This document shows, piece by piece, positions 44,559-54,220 of a DNA stretch of 64,000 nt (the first letter of the stretch is position 1; each line of letters starts with the position of its first letter). Source of the DNA: HXMU1420-13 sp024742815 (GTDB taxonomy: Bacteria > Bacteroidota > Rhodothermia > Balneolales > Balneolaceae); the NCBI GenBank assembly GCA_024742815.1, contig JANSXX010000004.1, positions 62,001 through 126,000 on the forward strand, given 5' to 3'. A program made the translations under genes and the position numbers. The notes beneath the pieces were generated by a model. That model was not told the origin of the DNA. It worked only from the letters and a program-made list of their open reading frames with translations, and searched no databases.

Positions 44559-45293
44559 TTAACTCAAAGTGGCTTCAGCTACAGCGATCACTTTTCCATT
44601 TTGGTTAGTAATTTTGAACTGTAAGTGCTGAGCGTCAATGTGTTTACACGAAGCAGTGAGTTTGTCATCTACAAAGGTTTCCATCATATAGATTAAATCA
44701 ATGTTTGTGAGTTTTTGAACCTCATCTAAGGTGATGGTTTCTAACATCCATTCTAAATATCGCACGTTATTTACATGATTATTCATATCTAAATCGGCAC
44801 GACGTACGATGATGGATTTGGAATTAGTAGCGTCAGCATCATCGAAAGGGCGAATGCGATTCGACTTTACCTCAGTTACATGAGGTCGGTCGGTTAAGCG
44901 AGTATCTAATACTTCTTGCGGAATTCGGGTTGGTCTTCGAGTTTCTAAATTCATAACCATCCAATAGCTGAGGCAGTGCCCGAATTCGTCGCCTTCTTCA
45001 TCAAGCAAACGATAATTCCGATAAGCACGTAGGGTATCTCCGGCGGCGGGCCAAGTTTCAACGGTGATGCAATCTCGCCAATGAGCTTTGCCAAAAATAT
45101 GAATATCCATTCGATGGAGAACCCAAGTAAGATTTTGCTCGTGCATATCGGTGATGTCGAAGTTCAAATCTTTGGCATTATTTCCGGCCACTTCCTGAAA
45201 GTAATTGCAAATGGCGGCTAAAGAGAGTGATCCGGTAGTGTCGACCTCATTCGCACGGATTGTAAATTGCTCAGTGTGGAAGGTGTTTTCCAT
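44559..45293 (-). CDS. Acyl-ACP thioesterase (FatA/FatB-like)
   Basis: 244 residues forming a double hot-dog. It releases fatty acids from acyl carrier protein. The first hot-dog runs over residues ~1-125 (FTIRANEVDTTGSLSLAAICNYFQEVAGNNA, TWVLHRMDIHI, WRDCITVETWPA), the second from ~150 with the catalytic Asp/Asn/His set DLDMNNHVNNVRYLEWMLE. Such enzymes are frequent in Bacteroidota; free fatty acids could in principle feed the LuxE/LuxC-like pair at 20-24 kb, though the genes are far apart. Confidence 0.9.
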   Translation of the reverse strand: MENTFHTEQFTIRANEVDTTGSLSLAAICNYFQEVAGNNAKDLNFDITDMHEQNLTWVLHRMDIHIFGKAHWRDCITVETWPAAGDTLRAYRNYRLLDEEGDEFGHCLSYWMVMNLETRRPTRIPQEVLDTRLTDRPHVTEVKSNRIRPFDDADATNSKSIIVRRADLDMNNHVNNVRYLEWMLETITLDEVQKLTNIDLIYMMETFVDDKLTASCKHIDAQHLQFKITNQNGKVIAVAEATLS

Positions 45294-45593
45294 AAATTGA
45301 TCGGATGTATAGATGATTGTTTATTTGTGGGATGAATAGAAACGTGGGGAAATATAGACAAAAAAGTCGACGAGCGGGGTGGTGAGGTTATTCGAAATCA
45401 GTTTAAAAATGATTGTATTTGTCAATATATCCTAGAGAACCCTGCTAATTGGGCTAAAGAATGGAGAGGGTAAAGAGTTGATTCATATAAAATGTTTAGG
45501 CTATTTTAAGCCTGATAATCAGTATCTCCGTAACATTTTACGGAGATACTGGGAACGGAAAAAGTGATGTGAGTTTTGATTATTTATAGAGTA
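45294..45593. other. Gene-free region with a perfect 14-bp hairpin at 45520-45551
   Basis: No gene seen. CAGTATCTCCGTAA (45520-45533) pairs perfectly with TTACGGAGATACTG (45538-45551) around CATT. A smaller stem AGGCT/AGCCT lies at 45499-45514. The position, about 40 bases past the stop of the RND pump gene on the minus strand, suits a terminator, but no clear T run follows. The rest is the upstream region of the thioesterase gene. Confidence 0.6.
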
Positions 45594-48500
45594 TTACCTC
45601 TTAATCTCAGACATCACACCCACGCGCTGTCTCCAGATTTTAATATCGTCGAGGATGATATAAATAGACGGCAATACGATCAGAGTTACCACAGTGCTGA
45701 ATGTTAATCCACCTACAATTGCTCGAGCCATTGGGAAGTAGGGAGGACCATCACCACCGATTTGTGTGGTTCCGATACAAAGCGGAATTAAACCAAGAAC
45801 GGTTGTTGCAGCAGTCATCAAAATAGGACGCATACGATCTTTTCCACCTTGAACCACAGCTTCACGTCGACTCATACCTTCGCTTCGCAGATGAAGAATA
45901 TGATCTATTAACACAATTCCATTATTAACAACAATCCCCATCAAAATAAGAATTCCGATGATTGCCATAAGATCGAAGGTGGTTCCTGTGATGAAGAAAA
46001 ACCAAAAAATACCTACCACACCATATAGAATACAGGTAAGAATACTTGTTGGGTAAATGAGTGATTCAAACAGGGAAGCCATTACCAAGTAAATCAGGAA
46101 AAAAGCGACTGCAAGGTTAAATAACATCACATTTAAGGCCTCAGCATCATCATCGAAACTTCGACCATAGCCCCAGCCATAACCGGCGGGATACACAATC
46201 TGATCCATAACCTGAGCGATAATAGGTCGGGCTTCATCCATGGGTAAATCATCGAGATTCACGGAAATACCCAAAGAAGTTTTACGATTTTCACGGAAAA
46301 TTCGTCCGGGACCTTTAGTCTCTTCAAAAGCAGCTACACTTGAAAGTTTGATACTCTGATTATCACCAATACTTATCGGAAGTTCACGTAAATCTTCTAC
46401 CGATTGGCGATCCGCATTTTGTAAAGCAAGTACTACATCAATTTCGGATTGTTCGCCACGAATTCGTCGTAGATTCATTCCTCGAACCGAGCTAGAAACT
46501 GTTTGTGCAATTGCGGAAGAAGTGAGGCCATAATTTCGCGCGCGTTCATGATCGATAGTTAGTCGAACCTCATCGCGACCCATTTCTGCGTCAGATTTTA
46601 CATCCGATAAGCCATCAATTTGATTTAGTCGCCATTCAACTTGTTCTGCGAGTTCTTCGAGTACATCCATCGATTCGCCATGGACAAAAACTTTTACCGC
46701 TTCGCCACTGTTTCTGTTTCGGAACTCGAAACTAGGCTCACCAATGGTAACTAGTGGTAAATTCTCCTCGATTTCTTTTTTTATAGTAGGAACGGATTTC
46801 TTTGCGTCTTCTTCCTCAATCAGAATAATCGTAGAGTTAGCAAATTCAGGCTCGTAGTAGGTGTAAACCGATTCAATCTCAAAGCGATCCTGATTATCGT
46901 ATAAATACTGCTCCACCTTATCTACCGTTTCTTTTACTCGATCGAGCGTGTAAGAGGCATTCAGGTTATATCGCAGTTGAAGTTCTCGTTGTTCCACACG
47001 TGGAAACATGTCCACATTAATCATACCGGCGGGAATAACTACACTAAAGAATAAAGCTGTAATCCCGATAGTTGAAACCCATCTTCGATCGATGAACCAT
47101 CCCAAAAAACGTGCATAAACATCAGCGAGTTTATCGATAACCGTTCGTTTTCGAACCTTAGGAACGGGGATTTTAGATGTAAGTAATGGAATTACCGTCA
47201 ACGAAATCAGTAAAGAGGCGATGAGCGAGATAATGATGGGCATCCCGATGTAATACATGTACTGCTTAATGAAACTCTCATTCACAATATTTGGCAAAAA
47301 TACTACAACCGAGGTAAGAGTTCCGGCTGTTACAGCAATCCCAACTTCACGCGCTCCCCAGATGGCAGATTTTTTGCTATCAGCACCTTTGCGTTGATGG
47401 CGATGAATGTTCTCTGTCACTACTACCGCATTATCAACCAGCATACCTACGGCTAGCATCAATCCCATCATAGAAAGGATGTTTAGCGAAATATCGAGGA
47501 AGTAAAAAAAACCAAGAGTAACAATTAAAGAGAATGGAACCGCTGTGGCTACAATCATCGTTGTGCTAAATTGACGTAGGAAGAAAAACAGCATAATGAT
47601 GGAAAGTCCCGCTCCTAAAATTCCGGCATTAAACAATTCTCTAAGTGAACTCAGAATCCCTTCGGCTTGATTATTCATTTCGAAGATTTTGATGCCTTGC
47701 ATCTCCGGAAGCTGATTGATCTCTTCGATCTCCTCAAGAACACGGTCCACTGTAGCAACCGTGTTGGCAGATGATTCTTTTACGATATCCAGACCAATCG
47801 CATATTTCTGATCCAAATGACGAGCATAGTTACGAACCGGTTCAGTATAGCGCACATTGGCGATATCTTTCATGCGAAGATTATTAGCACCGATAATCAG
47901 ATTCTCGATATCCTCAACACCAGTAAGTTCTCCCATCGGGCGAACATTATATCGAAGTCCGGCATCGGTAATTTTACCCGCTGATGTAGAGAAATTTGCA
48001 CGTTGCAGAGTTTGTGTGAGTTGCCCCAAATCAATACCGTATGCCAAAACCCGGTCGTTGATGAGCTCAATGCGGATTTCTTTTTTCTCTACGCCATACA
48101 GCGTTACTTGTCCAACTCCATCAATGCGCTCGATACGCTGTTTCAGGTTTCGATTCAGTAAATCGTAAGCGTTGGATAAATCACGTTCGCTGGAAATTCT
48201 GAGCTGGAGGGTATTACCGCCACCATCCTGAAATTTGAAAATATTGTAGTATTCAAAGTCATCGGGCAGCTGATTCCTAACACTTTCGATTTTCTCTTTT
48301 ATTTCGATGGCTTTAAGATCGATGTCGCTTCCTTGCTTAAAAATCACCTGAATACCGCCATTATTTTCACCGGCGTTTGAGTTGATGCGATCAACTCCGG
48401 AAATGGTAGCAAGCACTTCTTCCATCGGTTTAATTACCTGCTCTTCAATTTCCTCAGGCGAAGCATTAGGGTAGGGCACCTGAACAAAAGCACCGGGAAA

Positions 48501-48623
48501 TGAAATATCCGGGAAATACTCTAAGGGTACCAAACGGGTGGCGATCAACCCAACCACAACAAGGCTTACAAATACCATCATTGTGGTTACCGGGCGGCGG
48601 ACAGATAGTTCGGTTAAGCTCAT
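45594..48623 (-). CDS. RND efflux pump permease (second pump of operon)
   Basis: 1009 residues, AcrB/MexB-type topology with twelve helices and two large periplasmic loops. The proton-relay Asp is in GMLVDNAVVVTENIHRH (helix 4). Other motifs: RRPVTTMMVFVSLVVVG at the start, FPDISFPGAFVQVPYPNASPEEIEEQV, and GIVVNNGIVLIDH in helix 10/11. Its start overlaps the other pump gene by four bases (ATGA). Likely exports drugs, metals or lipids across the outer membrane with the adaptor at 51946. Substrate not deducible. Confidence 0.94.
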   Translation of the reverse strand: MSLTELSVRRPVTTMMVFVSLVVVGLIATRLVPLEYFPDISFPGAFVQVPYPNASPEEIEEQVIKPMEEVLATISGVDRINSNAGENNGGIQVIFKQGSDIDLKAIEIKEKIESVRNQLPDDFEYYNIFKFQDGGGNTLQLRISSERDLSNAYDLLNRNLKQRIERIDGVGQVTLYGVEKKEIRIELINDRVLAYGIDLGQLTQTLQRANFSTSAGKITDAGLRYNVRPMGELTGVEDIENLIIGANNLRMKDIANVRYTEPVRNYARHLDQKYAIGLDIVKESSANTVATVDRVLEEIEEINQLPEMQGIKIFEMNNQAEGILSSLRELFNAGILGAGLSIIMLFFFLRQFSTTMIVATAVPFSLIVTLGFFYFLDISLNILSMMGLMLAVGMLVDNAVVVTENIHRHQRKGADSKKSAIWGAREVGIAVTAGTLTSVVVFLPNIVNESFIKQYMYYIGMPIIISLIASLLISLTVIPLLTSKIPVPKVRKRTVIDKLADVYARFLGWFIDRRWVSTIGITALFFSVVIPAGMINVDMFPRVEQRELQLRYNLNASYTLDRVKETVDKVEQYLYDNQDRFEIESVYTYYEPEFANSTIILIEEEDAKKSVPTIKKEIEENLPLVTIGEPSFEFRNRNSGEAVKVFVHGESMDVLEELAEQVEWRLNQIDGLSDVKSDAEMGRDEVRLTIDHERARNYGLTSSAIAQTVSSSVRGMNLRRIRGEQSEIDVVLALQNADRQSVEDLRELPISIGDNQSIKLSSVAAFEETKGPGRIFRENRKTSLGISVNLDDLPMDEARPIIAQVMDQIVYPAGYGWGYGRSFDDDAEALNVMLFNLAVAFFLIYLVMASLFESLIYPTSILTCILYGVVGIFWFFFITGTTFDLMAIIGILILMGIVVNNGIVLIDHILHLRSEGMSRREAVVQGGKDRMRPILMTAATTVLGLIPLCIGTTQIGGDGPPYFPMARAIVGGLTFSTVVTLIVLPSIYIILDDIKIWRQRVGVMSEIKR

Positions 48624-51600
48624 GATTCTACCGTTACGGGTTCGAGATTATCATCTGTGCTGTAATTCTTGAAGTCAAGGATAGAATACATCACAGGAAT
48701 CACAACCAGTGTCAATAATGTACTTACCAATAGCCCGCCAATTACAGTGATTCCCATCGGAGCACGTAATTCTGCGCCATCACCAAAGCCAATGGCCAAA
48801 GGTAGTAATCCCAACGTAGTTGTTAGGGTAGTCATAAGAATGGGGCGAAGTCTGGATTTTCCGCCTTCCATAATGGCTTCCATTTTTGAAGCTCCTTTTT
48901 GGCGCATTTGATTGATTAAGTCGATAAGAACGATGGCATTATTTACTACAATACCGGCCAATAATATCAACCCAATGAACACGACCACCGAGATGGTTGT
49001 GCCGGTTACATACAATGCTAAAATTGCTCCAATCAGTGCTAATGGAATAGTAAACAGGATGATAAAAGGATGAAGTAGCGACTCAAACTGTGAAGCCATC
49101 ACCAAATAAACCAGAAATACCGCAAGTGATAAGGCAAAGATCAACGATTGAAACGAGTTCGACATTTCTTCGTTCTGGCCGGCGATTCGGGCATAAGTCC
49201 CAACAGGCATACTTGTTCCGGCGATCAATTCCTGTACATCTTCAGCGGCTTCACCTAAATCGCCATAGGTTAAGTTGGCGGTAACTAAGGCAACACGTTG
49301 TTGAGAAGCACGGCGAATTTCACTTGGTCCATTCGCAACTCGTACATCTGCTATGGCACTTAGCGGAATAGGGCGCTCAGCATTTGGATTCACAACGATT
49401 TGCTGAATCTCTTCTACTGATGAACGGTCCTGTTCACGAGCTCGAACCAATACATCAATTTTTCGATCTCTGTACGTATACCTTGTGGCAACATCACCAC
49501 GTACGTTACTCACCACCCGATCGGCTACTTCGTGCACTTGCAAGCCAAGCGCAGCAGCACGATCTCTGTCGAATAATATTTGAATTTCAGGGGAACCGAT
49601 CTCCATGGTATTTTTGACATCCGCAAAGCGAGGATTTGCATCCATTTTATGAGATAATTCATCACTTACTTCTTTTAAATCTTCCAGATCAAATCCACTT
49701 ACTTCAATTTCGATTGGGGTAGAAAAGGTGAATAATGATGGTCGCGAAAACTTGTACTGAAGTCCGGGAACCTGAGCCAATGAACTTCGCATTGCGCTCA
49801 TCGTTCGTTCTTCGGTGTCAGACGAAGCACCTGAGGCTAACATCACATTCAATTCACCGGAGTTTTCGCCGCCCTGATCGGGGTTCGCATCAATTCGATT
49901 TCCCGTTCCGGCAACAGCAAAACTTGAATGAACATTAGAGTTCGAATTGGTTGCTGCTTGCACACTTCGTAAAGCCGCATCCGTTTGTTCAATCGGAGTT
50001 CCGGGAGGAAGTTTAAACTCTACTTTAAATTCACCTTGTGATAATTGAGGAATTAATTCGATTCCAATTCGAGGAATTAAGGTCAATGATCCCGCAAAAG
50101 CGATGATCGCAATACCAAGCACAATTAAACGATGATTTAGTGCCCCGCGAAGTACGCCTACATACATACGTTCGATCGCGTTATATACGGCATCAAAGCC
50201 TTTTAGTGGGAAATAGAAAATTCCTTTGAAAACCATGGAAATTCCGGCAACGATGTACTTTAGAACCTTTGTGAAAAAAGCCGGAATACTGTAAAAGAAA
50301 AACAAGCGTAAAGTACGTGCACCTTTACCGAATTTAGTTTTCGGTTCTTTTAAATCGAGTGGTGCTATTTCTTTTTTCTTGCCACTTAATGAACTCATCA
50401 TTGGGATTAAAGTAACCGCAACAGCAAGTGAAGCTAAAAGCGAAAATGTAACCGTTAGTGCCTGATCACGGAATAGTTGTCCGGCAATGCCATCTACAAA
50501 AACTAACGGGAAGAATACAGCAACCGTGGTGAGTGTGGAAGCGATAACAGCGGTTCCAACTTCTCCTGCGCCATCCTGTGCGGCTTGAAGCACACCTTTA
50601 CCCATTTCGCGATGTCGGGCTATATTTTCCAACACCACAATGGAGTTATCTACCAACATCCCAATTCCGAGTGCGATACCACCCAACGACATAATGTTTA
50701 GGGTGATGTCGTTCCCATACATCAAATTGAAGGTTGCGATGATTGAAACCGGAATGGATACCGAAATAATAACAGTACTCCAGAAATTTCGAAGGAAGAA
50801 GTAAAGCACCAATATGGCGAGAATACCACCGATAATTCCGGCATTCTTAACTTCATTTACTGCTGAGGATATGAAAATGGATTGGTCGTACACTTTTTCC
50901 AATTTCATGCCTTCGGGAAGTGTGTTGCGAATTCGGTCGATGCGGTCTTCAACCACTTCTGCAACCGCAACAGTATTTCCATCACCTTCTTTATAGATGG
51001 CAACCTCAACCGCTTCCATTCCATTTAAGCGAGTTATAGCTTCTCTATCTTTATAAGATTGCGTTACATCGGCGATATCTTTCAAGTAGATGGTATTTCC
51101 GCCGGTGGTAGATACAATCACATTTCGAATTTGCTCGATATTTTGAAATTCGTTGAGTGTTCGAACCAGATATTGCTGAGTTCCTTCCTCTAATCGCCCT
51201 CCGGAAAGATTCACATTTTCCGCACTCAAAATATTCGTTACAGCTTCAATAGGAATATTGAGATAAGAAAGCCGGCGTTGATCCAGGTTAACTTGTATCT
51301 CTTCTTCTAAACCACCACTAATTTTTACCGATGCCACGCCATCTGAAGATTCCAGATTTTTCTTTAATAACTCATCGGCGATAATTCGAAGTTGTTTTAA
51401 TTCTGCTATCGCATCTCTGCTGTTGATGTCGGAGGTTTCGGATGCATAATCAACTTGAACATCCCGTGTGTTATCTTGCTCAGCTTCGGTGTTATCGTAA
51501 TACAACGCATAGCGCATTACCGGATCCAGCGTAGGATCGAAGCGTAAGGTAACCGGTTTTTTTGCATCCAAAGGGAGCTGCAAAGCATCCAACTTAGCGA

Positions 51601-51925
51601 TTACATCAAGGTTGGAGATATCCATATTACTGCCCCAGCTGAATTCCAATACAACATCAGACTGGCCGGTTCTGGAAATTGAACGCACTTTTTTAACTCC
51701 TTTCACCACGCCTACGGCTTCTTCAATAGGTTTGGTGATAAGATTTTCCACTTCAAGTGGAGCAGCGCCTTCAAATTCGGTTCTGATCGTTAGCGTTGGG
51801 TAACTTAGATCGGGAAGGAGGTTTACGTTTAAGCGCGATAACGAAACTATTCCGAATAACAGAATAGCAACGGTAAACATGCTTATAGTAACCTTTCGTT
51901 TTATAGAAAAATCAATGAGTTTCAT
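48620..51925 (-). CDS. RND efflux pump permease (first pump of operon)
   Basis: 1101 residues, about 90 longer than its neighbour. The extra length lies mainly between residues ~500 and 580 (a cytoplasmic/membrane insert around PLDLKEPKTKFGKGARTLR…). The helix-4 proton Asp is in GIGMLVDNSIVVLENIARH. Start KRKVTISMFTVAILLFGIV and porter loop YPTLTIRTEFEGAAPLEVENLI are typical. Two pump genes behind one adaptor recall MdtBC, where two different subunits form one trimer; this is an inference here. Confidence 0.94.
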   Translation of the reverse strand: MKLIDFSIKRKVTISMFTVAILLFGIVSLSRLNVNLLPDLSYPTLTIRTEFEGAAPLEVENLITKPIEEAVGVVKGVKKVRSISRTGQSDVVLEFSWGSNMDISNLDVIAKLDALQLPLDAKKPVTLRFDPTLDPVMRYALYYDNTEAEQDNTRDVQVDYASETSDINSRDAIAELKQLRIIADELLKKNLESSDGVASVKISGGLEEEIQVNLDQRRLSYLNIPIEAVTNILSAENVNLSGGRLEEGTQQYLVRTLNEFQNIEQIRNVIVSTTGGNTIYLKDIADVTQSYKDREAITRLNGMEAVEVAIYKEGDGNTVAVAEVVEDRIDRIRNTLPEGMKLEKVYDQSIFISSAVNEVKNAGIIGGILAILVLYFFLRNFWSTVIISVSIPVSIIATFNLMYGNDITLNIMSLGGIALGIGMLVDNSIVVLENIARHREMGKGVLQAAQDGAGEVGTAVIASTLTTVAVFFPLVFVDGIAGQLFRDQALTVTFSLLASLAVAVTLIPMMSSLSGKKKEIAPLDLKEPKTKFGKGARTLRLFFFYSIPAFFTKVLKYIVAGISMVFKGIFYFPLKGFDAVYNAIERMYVGVLRGALNHRLIVLGIAIIAFAGSLTLIPRIGIELIPQLSQGEFKVEFKLPPGTPIEQTDAALRSVQAATNSNSNVHSSFAVAGTGNRIDANPDQGGENSGELNVMLASGASSDTEERTMSAMRSSLAQVPGLQYKFSRPSLFTFSTPIEIEVSGFDLEDLKEVSDELSHKMDANPRFADVKNTMEIGSPEIQILFDRDRAAALGLQVHEVADRVVSNVRGDVATRYTYRDRKIDVLVRAREQDRSSVEEIQQIVVNPNAERPIPLSAIADVRVANGPSEIRRASQQRVALVTANLTYGDLGEAAEDVQELIAGTSMPVGTYARIAGQNEEMSNSFQSLIFALSLAVFLVYLVMASQFESLLHPFIILFTIPLALIGAILALYVTGTTISVVVFIGLILLAGIVVNNAIVLIDLINQMRQKGASKMEAIMEGGKSRLRPILMTTLTTTLGLLPLAIGFGDGAELRAPMGITVIGGLLVSTLLTLVVIPVMYSILDFKNYSTDDNLEPVTVES

Positions 51926-51945
51926 GGCGAATCCTCAATGCCGAC

Positions 51946-53004
51946 TTAAAGTCGAACAATATTAACTTTAGTGCTGTCGGTTAGACTTCCTTGGCCTGTG
52001 GTTACTACCATTTCACCATCTTCTAGTCCATCAATAACTTCGATGTTTGTTCCGTTTATGTAACCGGTTCGAATATTTTTTCTGAAGGCGAGCGAATCTT
52101 TAATTACGAACACCGATTGAGTTTCATCTTCAGAAATAATAGCTGCTTTAGGAATCATTTTGGTGTTTTCGCGTGTGTCATAAACAATTTTAACGCGACC
52201 AAACATACCGGGGCGTAAGAAATCCTGATTTTGATCCATGTAGATGGTCACTTTAAAAGTACCGGTAGTTGGATCGATGGTTGGACTGATTCGCTCAACT
52301 TTTCCGGTAAATAACGTTCCGGGGATGGCATCTGCTAACAATTCGGCACGTTGACCTTTTCTGATTTTTGAACGCTCGTGCTCGGGAACATATAAAATGG
52401 CTTGGATAGGATCGAAATCAGTAACCCGAAACACTTGCTGGTCGATACCAATCATGTTTCCCTTTTTCACCATGCGCTCTGAGATCACCCCGGTTATTGG
52501 CGATTTAATAGAGGTATGTTGATAATTCAGTTGCGCCAACTCGTAGGCTGATTTTTGAGCTTCATATTCAAAGCGAGAGTTTTCGTACACTTCGGCGCTA
52601 ATCAATTGTTTGTCGAACAACTCTTTGTTTCGTTGAAAGTCGTTGAACATTCGATCGAGGGTGGCTTTCGCTCGTTCCGCTTCAATTCTGTACTGATCGT
52701 CTTCAATTTTCGCGATTACTTGTCCGGCACGAACTTCATCACCTTCTTCTACATTAATTTCTTGGATGATGCCCCGTACTTTAGAAACGATGTTTGCTTC
52801 TTCTACAGCTTCGAGGGTAGCTGTGTTGGAATAGTAAGCTGAAATTGTTCCCCGACTTACATCCATTACCTCAACAGGAATAACTAGCGTTGAATCGGCA
52901 TCGTCGTTCATGTTTTCGTTGTTCTCTCCGTTACTGCAAGCAGAAAGGGAAGCGATTGATAGTGCTGCTGCAGTTAAAAAGGTGCCTAACTTTTTGGTTT
53001 TCAT
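51946..53004 (-). CDS. RND periplasmic adaptor lipoprotein (MFP)
   Basis: 352 residues. Lipobox AALSIASLSACSN near residue 23. Order: beta-barrel start (NTATLEAVEEANIVSKVRGIIQEINVEEGDEVRAGQVIAKIED, lipoyl half), a helical hairpin (residues ~105-150), second lipoyl half (IKSPITGVISERMVKKGNMIG), beta barrel (AILYVPEHERSKIRKGQRAEL) and membrane-proximal domain. It connects the pumps to an outer-membrane channel, but no TolC-like gene follows. First gene of the operon, 20 bases before the first pump. Confidence 0.94.
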   Translation of the reverse strand: MKTKKLGTFLTAAALSIASLSACSNGENNENMNDDADSTLVIPVEVMDVSRGTISAYYSNTATLEAVEEANIVSKVRGIIQEINVEEGDEVRAGQVIAKIEDDQYRIEAERAKATLDRMFNDFQRNKELFDKQLISAEVYENSRFEYEAQKSAYELAQLNYQHTSIKSPITGVISERMVKKGNMIGIDQQVFRVTDFDPIQAILYVPEHERSKIRKGQRAELLADAIPGTLFTGKVERISPTIDPTTGTFKVTIYMDQNQDFLRPGMFGRVKIVYDTRENTKMIPKAAIISEDETQSVFVIKDSLAFRKNIRTGYINGTNIEVIDGLEDGEMVVTTGQGSLTDSTKVNIVRL

Positions 53005-53117
53005 TCTTCAAACATTGATTTAAGGGGTTAAAGCGTGCGGTTGATACGCCCGCAATATTTCAATGTTTCGCAAGAATTTTTGCCCCAACTACAAATCGGA
53101 GCAGTTACTAATTGATA

Positions 53118-53864
53118 TTAGTTAGCTTTACGGAAAACAATATTTCCATAAAATGCTATGGCAGTGCTTTTGGTATTGTCGGTGTCTGTCATAATAGCAA
53201 TGCCATTTATGCGCGGCGGTTCTTCTCCAAAAGCTGTTTTGTAGTCTTCGTAAATATTTCTTGAGTACGACAGCCATTCTGAAGTACGATCATTGCCGCT
53301 TTCAGAAATCACCATCATCACCCAATTGGAATAGGCATTAGGGGCGATGGTCTCCGTATCTGCATCGTTTGCCCAAATGTAATTGATGGCACGAAGCGGA
53401 ATTTTAAATCTGCTGAAAGTCCGAATGGTTTCGTATTTAATACGGTCACCTAAACCAAGATTCGATTTGTCGTAATCGAAAGTGATGTAAATTCTGGCGG
53501 CATAATCGTCTCCTTTTTTTGATCGGAAATCCCCGCCTTCCACCAAATCATCCACCCTCCATTTCCATTCTATGATGGGGAATTCAGCCGGATCAATATC
53601 AACTTTATACACCAAACCGGATGCACTATTCTCGCTTACAGCTTTTATCGATACCATGGAATCTTGTTGATGTAAAGAATACTCCGTTTTTGATCGGCGC
53701 GGTAAGGTGAGTTCACTCCAGCGTGGATTTTCAATGTCCTCGTTTTCTAATGATTCGGGATTAAAATCAGTAACAGGAATTATAATAGAGGATTGGCTGT
53801 GCGCTTTAACAGTGCAAAGGGTCAGAAAGATGATTAATAAGCTTGAGCAACATCGAAAGAACAT
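53118..53864 (-). CDS. Exported DUF3047 protein
   Basis: 248 residues, signal peptide (…TLCTVKAHSQ). The DUF3047 pattern is seen: IIEWKWRVDDLVEGGDFRSKKGDDYAARIYITFDYD, then INYIWANDADTETIAPNAYSNWVMMVISESG, and GIAIMTDTDNTKSTAIAFYGNIVF. These beta-sandwich proteins resemble carbohydrate-binding modules; no activity is established. It stands alone between the efflux operon and the kinase pair. Confidence 0.88.
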   Translation of the reverse strand: MFFRCCSSLLIIFLTLCTVKAHSQSSIIIPVTDFNPESLENEDIENPRWSELTLPRRSKTEYSLHQQDSMVSIKAVSENSASGLVYKVDIDPAEFPIIEWKWRVDDLVEGGDFRSKKGDDYAARIYITFDYDKSNLGLGDRIKYETIRTFSRFKIPLRAINYIWANDADTETIAPNAYSNWVMMVISESGNDRTSEWLSYSRNIYEDYKTAFGEEPPRINGIAIMTDTDNTKSTAIAFYGNIVFRKAN

Positions 53865-54220
53865 ATTTTATTAAGTGATTGGTGGTTATATATGATAAAG
53901 TACGAGGATAGAGTCAGATTAGATTGCCAAGAGGCACGATTTGATCAAAATGTGATACTTATTATAAATGCGCTAAGAATTGGTTTAAACGCTGCTCATT
54001 TATTAAATAGAAAAGAGATTGGGTGAGTGATAGAGTGCATTGCCTAAGATTAATATTTTATCATGTTAGATTTAACATTGATTGTTCCACGCCGAATTTA
54101 TATGATTATGAGTCGGTAAGGATTCAGCAAAGTTATTTAGTCACTTCAAGTAATAAGATTAAGTATTCAGATAAATGCCGATAACGAACTATTAAGAGGG
54201 TTCCATCAAATTACCTAACA
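53865..54220. other. Gene-free AT-rich region between divergent genes
   Basis: No coding potential, RNA gene or strong repeat found. It should hold the promoters of the DUF3047 gene (minus) and the hybrid kinase (plus). Confidence 0.6.
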
